Of a stretch of DNA of 5,386 nucleotides, positions 1 through 5,023 are shown piece after piece. This DNA comes from Caldilineae bacterium. GTDB lineage: Bacteria; Chloroflexota; Anaerolineae; J102. The notes beneath the pieces are model-generated. The model saw only the letters and a program-made list of their open reading frames with translations. It searched no databases and was not told where the DNA came from. A program made the translations under genes and the position numbers. The stretch spans positions 1 through 5,386 of the forward strand of contig DUEQ01000517.1 in the NCBI GenBank assembly GCA_011192085.1. The letters run 5' to 3'. The number at the start of each line of letters is the position of its first letter. Position 1 is the first letter of the stretch.

Positions 1-6
1 AGAAAA

Positions 7-41
7 GGACATAGGACTTCGGACATCGGATGTTGGACAGC
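7..41 (+). repeat. Degenerate heptanucleotide tandem repeat (GGACNNN), five units
   Basis: Five consecutive 7-nt units are in perfect register: GGACATA, GGACTTC, GGACATC, GGATGTT and GGACAGC. Four of the five begin GGAC and the fifth begins GGAT. The array may extend to the left of the window. Units three and four also form an inverted repeat, ACATC (23-27) and GATGT (29-33). A second array with the same period and consensus lies at 3133-3167. Short heptanucleotide intergenic repeats are known from filamentous cyanobacteria; whether these are the same class is not established. There is no sign that the array is translated. Confidence 0.7.
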
Positions 42-83
42 CTGATCATGATCCACTGATACAACACACCACAATACATCATC
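42..83 (+). other. leuB upstream region with a 10-bp palindrome, no clear promoter
   Basis: This is the short stretch between the heptamer array and the leuB start. It contains the perfect palindrome GATCATGATC at 44-53, which could be an operator half-site pair but is also easily a chance event. A CA-rich tract follows at about 61-80. TTGGAC (33-38) could serve as a -35 element, but no convincing -10 lies 16-18 nt downstream. No purine-rich Shine-Dalgarno sequence precedes the ATG at 84. Confidence 0.3.
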
Positions 84-1178
84 ATGCCCAACACATATCA
101 CATCGTCCTCCTTCCTGGCGATGGCATCGGCCCCGAAGTCGTGCGGGAGACCCGCATAACCCTAGAGGCCCTTGCTCCTCTTTATGATCTTACTTTTGAT
201 TTCACCAACTATCCCATCGGCGGCAATGCCATCGACGAGACCGGTTCGCCCCTGCCCGACGACACCCTGGCCGCCTGCCAGCAGGCTGACGCCATCCTTT
301 TGGGCGCAGTGGGCGGGCCTAAATGGGCGGACCCCACGAAGTCGGTCCAACCTGAGCAGGGGCTGCTGAAACTGCGCAAAGCCCTTGGGCTCTACGCCAA
401 TCTGCGCCCGGTCAGGATCTTTCCCCAGCTCACTGCAGCTTCTCCCCTTCGCCCCGAGATCCTCCAGGGGGTGGATCTGCTGGTCGTGCGGGAATTGACT
501 GGCGGCCTCTATTTTGGCCCTCGCCAGGAAGGGGGCGAAGAGGCTTACGACACCCTCATCTACACCCGACCCGAGGTGGAACGGGTGGTGCGGGTGGCGG
601 CCAGGGCTGCGCGACAGCGTCGGGGAAAGCTCACCTCGGTGGACAAGGCCAATGTGCTCGCCTCCTCCCGCCTGTGGCGGCAGACGGTGACTCGGCTCAT
701 GGCCGAAGCATTCCCCGACGTGACGTTGGAGCACGTGCTGGTGGACGCCATGACCATGCACCTCATCCGCCGTCCCGCGGACTTTGACGTCATCGTCAGC
801 GGCAACATGTTTGGAGACATCATCACAGATGAGGCGGCCATGCTGGCTGGGTCCATGGGCATGTTGCCCTCGGCCAGCCTGGGCGATGGCGCACGCGGCC
901 TTTACGAACCCATTCATGGCTCCGCGCCCGACATCGCGGGCCAGGGCGTCGCCAATCCCCTGGCGACGATCCTCTCCGCAGCCATGATGCTGCGCCATTC
1001 GCTGGGAGAGGAGGACGCGGCCCGAGCCATCGAGAGCGCGGTGGCGCGGGCGCTGGACGCGGGTTACCGCACCCCAGATCTCGCGGGCGTGGCCGAGCCC
1101 GACCAGACCGTTGAGGTCGTGGGCACGGAGGCCATGGGCGAGATTGTCCGCAGCTATCTGGCAGGCGAATCTGGTTGA
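84..1178 (+). CDS. leuB: 3-isopropylmalate dehydrogenase
   Basis: LeuB oxidises and decarboxylates (2R,3S)-3-isopropylmalate to 2-oxoisocaproate with NAD+ in the cytoplasm, the third step of leucine synthesis. Where a citramalate pathway exists it also converts 3-methylmalate to 2-oxobutyrate. The 364-residue length is normal and the protein looks complete. Seen in the sequence: the N-terminal [10 protein letters not shown] motif (residues 10-19), the substrate helix with E91, L94, L95 and R98, then R108 and R136, Y143 in the GLYFGPR motif, K188 in SVDKANV, and metal-binding D221, D245 and D249. Their spacing matches Thermus IPMDH (E87, L90, L91, R94, Y139, K185, D217, D241, D245). The leucine pair in the substrate helix favours isopropylmalate-type substrates over isocitrate or tartrate. 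The NAD-site segment [14 protein letters not shown] is at 279-292. The ATG at 84 puts the beta-strand and glycine motif at the usual distance, although no Shine-Dalgarno is visible. cimA follows 333 nt downstream on the same strand. Confidence 0.96.
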   Translation: MPNTYHIVLLPGDGIGPEVVRETRITLEALAPLYDLTFDFTNYPIGGNAIDETGSPLPDDTLAACQQADAILLGAVGGPKWADPTKSVQPEQGLLKLRKALGLYANLRPVRIFPQLTAASPLRPEILQGVDLLVVRELTGGLYFGPRQEGGEEAYDTLIYTRPEVERVVRVAARAARQRRGKLTSVDKANVLASSRLWRQTVTRLMAEAFPDVTLEHVLVDAMTMHLIRRPADFDVIVSGNMFGDIITDEAAMLAGSMGMLPSASLGDGARGLYEPIHGSAPDIAGQGVANPLATILSAAMMLRHSLGEEDAARAIESAVARALDAGYRTPDLAGVAEPDQTVEVVGTEAMGEIVRSYLAGESG

Positions 1179-1230
1179 CTGACAAAAGTCTGTCATCCCC
1201 TCGTTCGGTTGCGTGACCCCCTCCAACCTA

Positions 1231-1251
1231 CCCCTGAGCGCAGCTCAAGGG
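1231..1251 (+). other. Hairpin in leuB-cimA spacer
   Basis: CCC (1231-1233) and TGAGC (1235-1239) pair with GCTCA (1243-1247) and GGG (1249-1251). There is one C-A mismatch and a 3-nt loop (GCA). No T-tract follows, so it is not an intrinsic terminator. Its role is unknown. Confidence 0.4.
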
Positions 1252-1282
1252 CAGGCCATCCGGCTCAGCAAATGGAGAGCGC

Positions 1283-1330
1283 CGGATCACGGATTCGGCT
1301 CGATACGTCTCCAGACGGATACGCGATCCG
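1283..1330 (+). other. Long-range stem enclosing an inner hairpin
   Basis: CGGATC at 1283-1288 is the exact reverse complement of GATCCG at 1325-1330. Between them, CGTCT (1306-1310) faces AGACG (1313-1317). The inner stem leaves only two unpaired bases, so its top pair probably opens. The nested arrangement suggests a folded RNA element, but each stem alone is short. Confidence 0.35.
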
Positions 1331-1349
1331 CCGGGGCAATACAAGGCCT

Positions 1350-1389
1350 CCCTCCCCTGAAAACGTGCGCAGAGAGTTTCTGGGGAGGG
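1350..1389 (+). other. GC-rich hairpin CCCTCCCC/GGGGAGGG with extended stem
   Basis: CCCTCCCC (1350-1357) is the perfect reverse complement of GGGGAGGG (1382-1389). After a single T-T mismatch (1358/1381) the stem continues with GAAA (1359-1362) and TTTC (1377-1380). This gives 12 pairs around a 14-nt loop. It is the strongest hairpin in the window. Its 3' arm is also the first half of a G-quadruplex motif, so the two structures exclude each other. No T-run follows. Confidence 0.6.
1362..1379 (+). repeat. Imperfect duplicated leader segment, copy 1
   Basis: This segment reads AACGTG-CGCAGAGAG-TTT. A second, similar segment lies about 55 nt downstream at 1417-1435 (AATGTGTA-CGCAGAG-TTTT). Both share the core CGCAGAG followed by a T-tract. 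Copy 1 occupies the loop and upper stem of the GC-rich hairpin. The match is short and gapped, so chance is possible. Confidence 0.35.
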
Positions 1390-1401
1390 CCAGGGAGGGG
1401 G
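1382..1401 (+). other. G-quadruplex motif on the sense strand
   Basis: Four G-runs are separated by loops of 1, 3 and 1 nt: GGGG (1382-1385), A, GGG (1387-1389), CCA, GGG (1393-1395), A, GGGGG (1397-1401). This satisfies the canonical G3+N1-7 rule with very short loops, which are known to favour stable parallel quadruplexes. It lies about 110 nt upstream of the cimA start, on the strand that would be in a cimA leader RNA. The first two G-runs form the 3' arm of the 1350-1389 hairpin. Confidence 0.65.
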
Positions 1402-1416
1402 CAAAAACACACGACC

Positions 1417-1435
1417 AATGTGTACGCAGAGTTTT
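1417..1435 (+). repeat. Imperfect duplicated leader segment, copy 2
   Basis: This is the second copy of the segment at 1362-1379, with a 2-nt insertion before CGCAGAG and a 2-nt deletion after it. Its ends take part in another possible fold: GTGT (1420-1423) faces ACAC (1409-1412), and GTTTT (1431-1435) faces AAAAC (1404-1408). Confidence 0.35.
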
Positions 1436-1511
1436 GTCACCAGCATGAATCGATGCGCTTCGCGCCACAGTAAAATCCCTTCATCATGACCCACGCTCCA
1501 CATCTTCCGGA

Positions 1512-3086
1512 ATGCCGATCATGACTCCTACCATCCAATTGTACGATACCACCCTTCGCGACGGCGCCCAGGGCGAAGGCGTCAACTTCTCCTCCGGCGA
1601 CAAGCTGCGCATCGCCCGCAAGCTGGACGAGCTGGGCATTCACTACATCGAAGGGGGCTGGCCCGGCTCCAATCCCAAGGATATGGATTTCTTTGAGCGG
1701 GCTCAGACCGAACTGGCGCTCGAACACGCCAAGATCGCGGCTTTCGGCTCTACCCGCAAGGCCCGCACCCCCGTCGATCAGGACGCGCAAGTGCAGATGC
1801 TGTTGGCCACAGGCGCGGAGGTCGTCACCATCTTCGGCAAGACCTGGACCCTGCACGTGACCGACGTGTTGCGCACCACCCTTGATGAGAACGTCGCCAT
1901 GATCTACGACACCCTCTCCTATCTGAAAGAGAACGGCAGGGAGGTGGTGTACGACGCGGAGCACTTCTTCGATGGCTACAAGGCCGATCCCGAATACGCT
2001 ATCCGCACGTTGCGGGCGGCGGAAAAGGCCGGGGCGGACGTCATCGTGCTGGCGGATACGAATGGCGGCTCCATGCCTTGGGAGATCGAGCGCATCATCG
2101 GGGAGGTGAAGGCGGCCGGGATCAGAGCGCCGTTGGGGATTCACACCCACAACGACGGCGCGATGGGCGTGGCCAATGCGCTGGCCGCGGTGCAGGCGGG
2201 CGTGGCGCACGTGCAGGGCACCATCAACGGCTATGGCGAGCGCTGCGGCAACAGCGATCTGCTGCCCATCATCGCCAATCTCAACCTGAAGATGGGCATC
2301 CAGGTAGTGACGTCCGAGCAGTTGCGCAAACTCACTGAGGTGGCGAACTTCGTCAGCGAGCTGGCCAACCTTGCGCCCGATGACCACGCACCCTACGTGG
2401 GCCGCAGCGCGTTCGCGCACAAGGGCGGCGTTCATGTCAACGCCATGGTCAAGAATCCGCTCAGCTACCAGCACATCGATCCGGAGCTGGTGGGGAACAG
2501 GATGCGAGTCGTGGTGTCTGATCTGTCGGGAAAGGACAACATCGCGGTGAAGCGGGCGCAAATGGGCCTGGAAGGGATCACTCGGGAGCAGGAGCGGGCG
2601 GTGTTGACGCAGATCAAGGAGCTGGAGCATCGCGGGTTCGCGTTCGAGGCCGCGGACGCGTCGGTGGAGCTGCTTCTGCGCCGCACCCAGGAGGATTACA
2701 AACCGCCTTTCGAAATGATCGACTTCACCGCCAATGTGGAGCATCGCCGCGGGCGGGGCATCTTCTCCGAGGCCTCGGTGAAAGTGCAGGTGGGCGACGC
2801 CATCTTTCACGAAGTCTCTGAAGGCAACGGCCCCGTCAACGCCCTGAACAAGGCCTTGCGCAAGGCTTTGGAGCGCATCTATCCCCAACTGAAACAGGTG
2901 CACCTGGCGGACTACAAGGTCCGCATCCTCGACACCCACATGGCCACCGCGGCCACTACTCGCGTGCTCATCGACTTCAGTGATGGCCAAAAGCGGTGGA
3001 CCACGGTGGGGGCCAGCGCCAACATTATCGAGGCGAGCTGGCAGGCCCTCTCCGACGGCTTGGAGTGGGCGCTGCTCCATAGCTAA
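1512..3086 (+). CDS. cimA: (R)-citramalate synthase
   Basis: CimA condenses acetyl-CoA with pyruvate to (R)-citramalate, the entry step of the threonine-independent isoleucine route; it acts in the cytoplasm. The HMGL-like TIM barrel spans roughly residues 7-275. It shows the catalytic DTTLRDGAQG motif (12-21, with R16 and D17), the metal-binding HTHND (H211, H213) and the GYGERCGN signature (240-247). GGVH at 305-308 belongs to the linker subdomain. The LeuA-type dimerisation and regulatory domain (about 400-523) contains GNGPVNALNKAL and ends in NIIEASWQAL; in relatives this domain binds the feedback inhibitor. EGGWPGSNPKD (47-57) and HFFDGYKADPEYA (151-163) are typical of the CimA family represented by TIGR00977, as opposed to isopropylmalate synthase, and the 524-residue length fits. 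Two starts are possible, ATG 1512 and ATG 1521; GGAA at 1509-1512 would be spaced better for 1521, which removes only three residues. A homocitrate or isopropylmalate synthase is much less likely. Confidence 0.93.
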   Translation: MPIMTPTIQLYDTTLRDGAQGEGVNFSSGDKLRIARKLDELGIHYIEGGWPGSNPKDMDFFERAQTELALEHAKIAAFGSTRKARTPVDQDAQVQMLLATGAEVVTIFGKTWTLHVTDVLRTTLDENVAMIYDTLSYLKENGREVVYDAEHFFDGYKADPEYAIRTLRAAEKAGADVIVLADTNGGSMPWEIERIIGEVKAAGIRAPLGIHTHNDGAMGVANALAAVQAGVAHVQGTINGYGERCGNSDLLPIIANLNLKMGIQVVTSEQLRKLTEVANFVSELANLAPDDHAPYVGRSAFAHKGGVHVNAMVKNPLSYQHIDPELVGNRMRVVVSDLSGKDNIAVKRAQMGLEGITREQERAVLTQIKELEHRGFAFEAADASVELLLRRTQEDYKPPFEMIDFTANVEHRRGRGIFSEASVKVQVGDAIFHEVSEGNGPVNALNKALRKALERIYPQLKQVHLADYKVRILDTHMATAATTRVLIDFSDGQKRWTTVGASANIIEASWQALSDGLEWALLHS

Positions 3087-3106
3087 ACGAAACAGTCCCA
3101 CGACAG

Positions 3107-3116
3107 GCTGGCCAGC
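3107..3116 (+). other. Perfect 10-bp palindrome after cimA
   Basis: GCTGGCCAGC is its own reverse complement and lies 21 nt beyond the cimA stop codon. It could be a protein-binding site or chance in GC-rich DNA. As an RNA hairpin it has almost no loop, so a terminator role is unlikely. Confidence 0.25.
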
Positions 3117-3132
3117 GCCGATACCGATGAAA

Positions 3133-3167
3133 GGATGATGGACGATAGATGGCGGACGACGGAGACT
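3133..3167 (+). repeat. Degenerate heptanucleotide tandem repeat (GGACGAN), five units
   Basis: Five units are in register: GGATGAT, GGACGAT, AGATGGC, GGACGAC and GGAGACT. The period and GGAC/GGAT core match the array at 7-41, about 3.1 kb away in front of leuB. Unlike that array, this one is followed by an inverted copy of a unit (ATCGTCT at 3185-3191, which reads AGACGAT on the other strand). Both arrays lie in spacers, not in the complete genes. Confidence 0.65.
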
Positions 3168-3194
3168 CATGAAAGCCTTCGCCTATCGTCTATT
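3137..3194 (+). other. Inverted repeat built from the heptamer array
   Basis: GACGATAG (3141-3148) is the exact reverse complement of CTATCGTC (3183-3190). The pairing extends outward through GATG (3137-3140) with TATT (3191-3194), using two G-U wobbles. It extends inward through GCG (3152-3154) with CGC (3180-3182) after a small bulge. The loop is 25 nt. The 3' arm ends in TATTTTC, so a weak terminator for cimA is conceivable, but the large loop and short, interrupted T-run make it non-canonical. Confidence 0.5.
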
Positions 3195-3205
3195 TTCGAA
3201 ACAGG

Positions 3206-3242
3206 CTATCCGTCTGACCGGATGGTTGAGGGCGCGCTCTCA
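3206..3242 (+). other. Two adjacent hairpins upstream of the ATP-grasp promoter
   Basis: The first hairpin pairs CTATCCG (3206-3212) with CGGATGG (3219-3225), seven pairs including one G-U, around a 6-nt loop. The second pairs TGAGGG (3227-3232) with CTCTCA (3237-3242), six pairs including one G-U, around a CGCG loop. The second is followed by a GT-rich tract (3243-3255), not a true T-run. It may contribute to ending the cimA transcript, or the pair may act near the promoter that starts a few bases further on. Confidence 0.35.
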
Positions 3243-3249
3243 GGTGTGT

Positions 3250-3277
3250 TTGTTGCCGCCTGGATTTACGCTATAAT
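3250..3277 (+). promoter_or_regulatory. Sigma-70-type promoter for the ATP-grasp gene
   Basis: TATAAT at 3272-3277 is a perfect -10 consensus. TTGTTG at 3250-3255, 16 nt upstream, is a weak -35 that matches mainly in the TTG. Transcription would start near 3284. That leaves a leader of about 20 nt to the ATG at 3304 or about 32 nt to the ATG at 3316. The alternative -35, TTGCCG (3253-3258), is spaced too closely at 13 nt. The position just in front of the gene supports independent transcription from cimA. Confidence 0.55.
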
Positions 3278-3303
3278 GAAGACGCTCCCCTTTCTCTCCT
3301 TCC

Positions 3304-4959
3304 ATGGAAGCCGCCATGATACGCCCGATTTTCAATGAAACCATCTTCGACCTGATGCGCCTGCCCGAAGCTAAGATCCGGCGACGCTTCAACGCATTCA
3401 ATGCGCACCTCCTGGACCTCTACGAGGAGGTGTTACCCTATCGGCACACCCCGCGCACAGTCATCGTCGTGCCCAGCCTGACTTTGGACCAGGAGGTGCT
3501 CTCTAAGATTCCGGGCATCAATTTCTACGAACAGCGGCTGCTTTACTACTTGATGATGCTGCAATTGCCGCGCACGCAGGTGATTTACATTACCAGCGAA
3601 CCCATCGACGACTCCATCGTCGATTACTTCCTCAACCTGCTGCCCGGCGTGCCGGGCTCGCACGCCCGCGACCGGCTCATCCTGCTGAGCTGCCACGACG
3701 CCTCTTCCCTCTCCCTGACCGAGAAGATCCTGGCCCGACCCCGGCTTATCCAGCGCATCCGCGAGAACATCCGCTATCCCGATTCCGCGTACATGGAATG
3801 CTTCAACTCGACGCCCCATGAGCGGCGGCTTTCGGTGCTGTTGGGCGTGCCCCTCTACGCGCTGGACCCCGACCTGGTGCATCTGGGCAACAAGAGCTGG
3901 AACCGCAAGCTCTTTCGGGACGCCGGGGTGTTGTTTCCCGATGGGTTCGAGGATCTGCGGGATGAGCAGGATGTGGTTGGCGCGCTGGCTGCGCTCAAGC
4001 GCAAGCATCCCGATCTGCGTCGGGCCGTGGTCAAGCTGAATGAGGGCTTCTCGGGCGAGGGCAATTCACTGTTTAACTTTGAAGGAGCGCCAGAGGAAGG
4101 TGACCTGGAGGGTTGGTTAAAGCAGGAAATGCCCAAACGGCTACATTTTGAAAATCCTGACGAAACCTATGAACGCTTTATGCGCAAATTTGCGGAGATG
4201 GAGGGGATAGTGGAGGCTTTCGTGGAGGGGGAAGGCAAGCGGTCGCCCTCGGTGCAGGGGCTGATCAATCCGTTGGGCCAGGGCACGGTGGTCTCGACCC
4301 ACGAGCAGATCCTGGGCGGCCCCACCAAACAGGTTTATCTGGGCGCGACCTTCCCCGCGGATGAAACCTATCGCCTGGAGTTACAGGAGATAGGACGGCA
4401 GGTAGGGCACGCGCTCAGCGTGCGGGGGGCCATTGGTCGCTTCTCGGTGGATTTCGTGTCCGTGCCTCAGCCCGATGGTTCCTGGAAGCACTATTCCCTG
4501 GAGATCAACCTCCGCAAGGGAGGCACGACCCATCCCTTCATGACCCTGAAGTTCCTCACTCATGGCGAATACAATCTGGAGGACGGGTTGTATTACACCG
4601 GCACGGGCCAGCCCCGCTACTATTACGCCACCGACAACCTCCACAGCAACGCCTACAAGGGCCTCACGCCAGAAGATCTGATGGACATCGCCCTGTGCGA
4701 GGGCTTGCACTTCCACGGCGGCACCCAGGAGGGCATGGTCTTTCATCTCATCGGCGCGCTGTCCGAATATGGCAAACTGGGCATGGTGGCCATTGGAGCC
4801 ACGCCCGAGCGGGCCGAAGCCTATTACTACACCACCCTCGAAGCCTTGGATCGCGTGACCCAGACCGGCGGCAAGTGCCAGAATCCCCCGCGCGATCCCT
4901 CTGAAGCGACAGCGCCCACCCATTTCAAGCCTTGGTGGGATGCGCACGAGCCCCTTTAG
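3304..4959 (+). CDS. ATP-grasp ligase, peptide ligase PGM1-related
   Basis: This is a 551-residue soluble ATP-grasp protein that should join a carboxylate to an amine by way of an acyl phosphate; its substrate is unknown. Residues 50-200 form a pre-ATP-grasp domain with the family-typical LLSCHDASSLSLTEKILARP (127-146). The ATP-grasp core follows: K244 in VVKLNEG, the glycine-rich loop FSGEGN (249-254), the IVEAFVEGE hinge strand (302-310), THEQILGGP (332-340), metal ligand D383, and E400 and N402 in EINLRKGG. The C-terminal part (about 440-515, DNLHSNAYKGL onward) fits a PGM1-type C-terminal domain. From memory of the family, PGM1 couples an amino-acid-derived acid to a ribosomal peptide in pheganomycin synthesis; most relatives are uncharacterised. 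No precursor peptide or tailoring gene is visible nearby. ATG 3316 is an alternative start, preceded by GGAAG, whereas ATG 3304 follows a pyrimidine tract. Codons at about 4066-4210 are richer in A/T than elsewhere in the gene. The ATP-grasp call is secure; the PGM1 label is moderately sure. Confidence 0.85.
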   Translation: MEAAMIRPIFNETIFDLMRLPEAKIRRRFNAFNAHLLDLYEEVLPYRHTPRTVIVVPSLTLDQEVLSKIPGINFYEQRLLYYLMMLQLPRTQVIYITSEPIDDSIVDYFLNLLPGVPGSHARDRLILLSCHDASSLSLTEKILARPRLIQRIRENIRYPDSAYMECFNSTPHERRLSVLLGVPLYALDPDLVHLGNKSWNRKLFRDAGVLFPDGFEDLRDEQDVVGALAALKRKHPDLRRAVVKLNEGFSGEGNSLFNFEGAPEEGDLEGWLKQEMPKRLHFENPDETYERFMRKFAEMEGIVEAFVEGEGKRSPSVQGLINPLGQGTVVSTHEQILGGPTKQVYLGATFPADETYRLELQEIGRQVGHALSVRGAIGRFSVDFVSVPQPDGSWKHYSLEINLRKGGTTHPFMTLKFLTHGEYNLEDGLYYTGTGQPRYYYATDNLHSNAYKGLTPEDLMDIALCEGLHFHGGTQEGMVFHLIGALSEYGKLGMVAIGATPERAEAYYYTTLEALDRVTQTGGKCQNPPRDPSEATAPTHFKPWWDAHEPL

Positions 4960-5023
4960 GGCAGTATCTCAAGGCTTATCATGCATGCAAAACAGATAAT
5001 TTCTGGAAAACAACTTCCCATTC
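4960..5023. other. Convergent intergenic gap
   Basis: This 64-nt, AT-richer gap separates the stop codons of two convergent genes. It contains the palindrome TGCATGCA (4982-4989) and a weak stem, GGAA (5005-5008) with TTCC (5015-5018). I see no canonical terminator for either strand. Confidence 0.4.

Larger units (their letters stand above)
1179..1511 (+). other. Structured leuB-cimA spacer (333 nt), probable cimA leader or regulatory region
   Basis: No credible gene was found here; the open frames read like shadows and lack family-like sequence. The spacer is unusually rich in inverted repeats. In order they are: a weak hairpin just after the leuB stop (TGACA 1180-1184 with TGTCA 1191-1195), a hairpin at 1231-1251, a long-range stem with an inner hairpin at 1283-1330, a GC-rich stem at 1350-1389 overlapping a G-quadruplex motif, and AAAAC-ACAC (1404-1412) pairing with GTGT (1420-1423) and GTTTT (1431-1435). 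None is followed by a T-run, so none is a standard intrinsic terminator. No T-box consensus and no Leu/Ile-rich leader peptide were seen. TAAAAT at 1471-1476 resembles a -10 box but has no good -35. Whether cimA has its own promoter or is co-transcribed with leuB cannot be decided from this. Confidence 0.5.

Noticed and set aside
7..41. CRISPR array
   Set aside because: The units are 7 nt with no spacers; CRISPR repeats are 23-47 nt and separated by unique spacers.
162..1226. Long open frame on the minus strand opposite leuB
   Set aside because: Antisense shadow of leuB with low-complexity His/Gly/Arg composition and no recognisable motif.
1471..1476. TAAAAT as a -10 box for cimA
   Set aside because: No acceptable -35 lies 15-19 nt upstream; TTGTCA at 1434-1439 is about 31 nt away, which is too far.
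1209..1503. Short open frames in both directions in the leuB-cimA spacer
   Set aside because: They run through the hairpins and the G-quadruplex motif, overlap one another in several frames, and show no coding-like composition or Shine-Dalgarno.
1179..1511. T-box riboswitch or leucine/isoleucine attenuator before cimA
   Set aside because: The conserved T-box sequence (AGGGTGGNACCGCG) is absent, there is no terminator with a T-run, and no leader peptide rich in Leu, Ile or Val codons was found.
1437..3170. Very long open frame on the minus strand opposite cimA
   Set aside because: It mirrors cimA almost exactly, its protein is rich in His, Arg, Gly and Gln as expected from an antisense reading of GC-rich codons, and the sense frame carries all the family motifs.
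3137..3242. Canonical intrinsic terminator for cimA
   Set aside because: The stems have either a large loop or lack a following run of T; the best T-tract (TATTTTC) is short and interrupted. Kept only as hairpins.
3135..3338. 67-codon plus-strand frame before the ATP-grasp gene, considered as a precursor peptide
   Set aside because: It covers the heptamer array, the hairpins and the TATAAT promoter, then overlaps the true gene in another frame. It has no leader/core organisation or Shine-Dalgarno.
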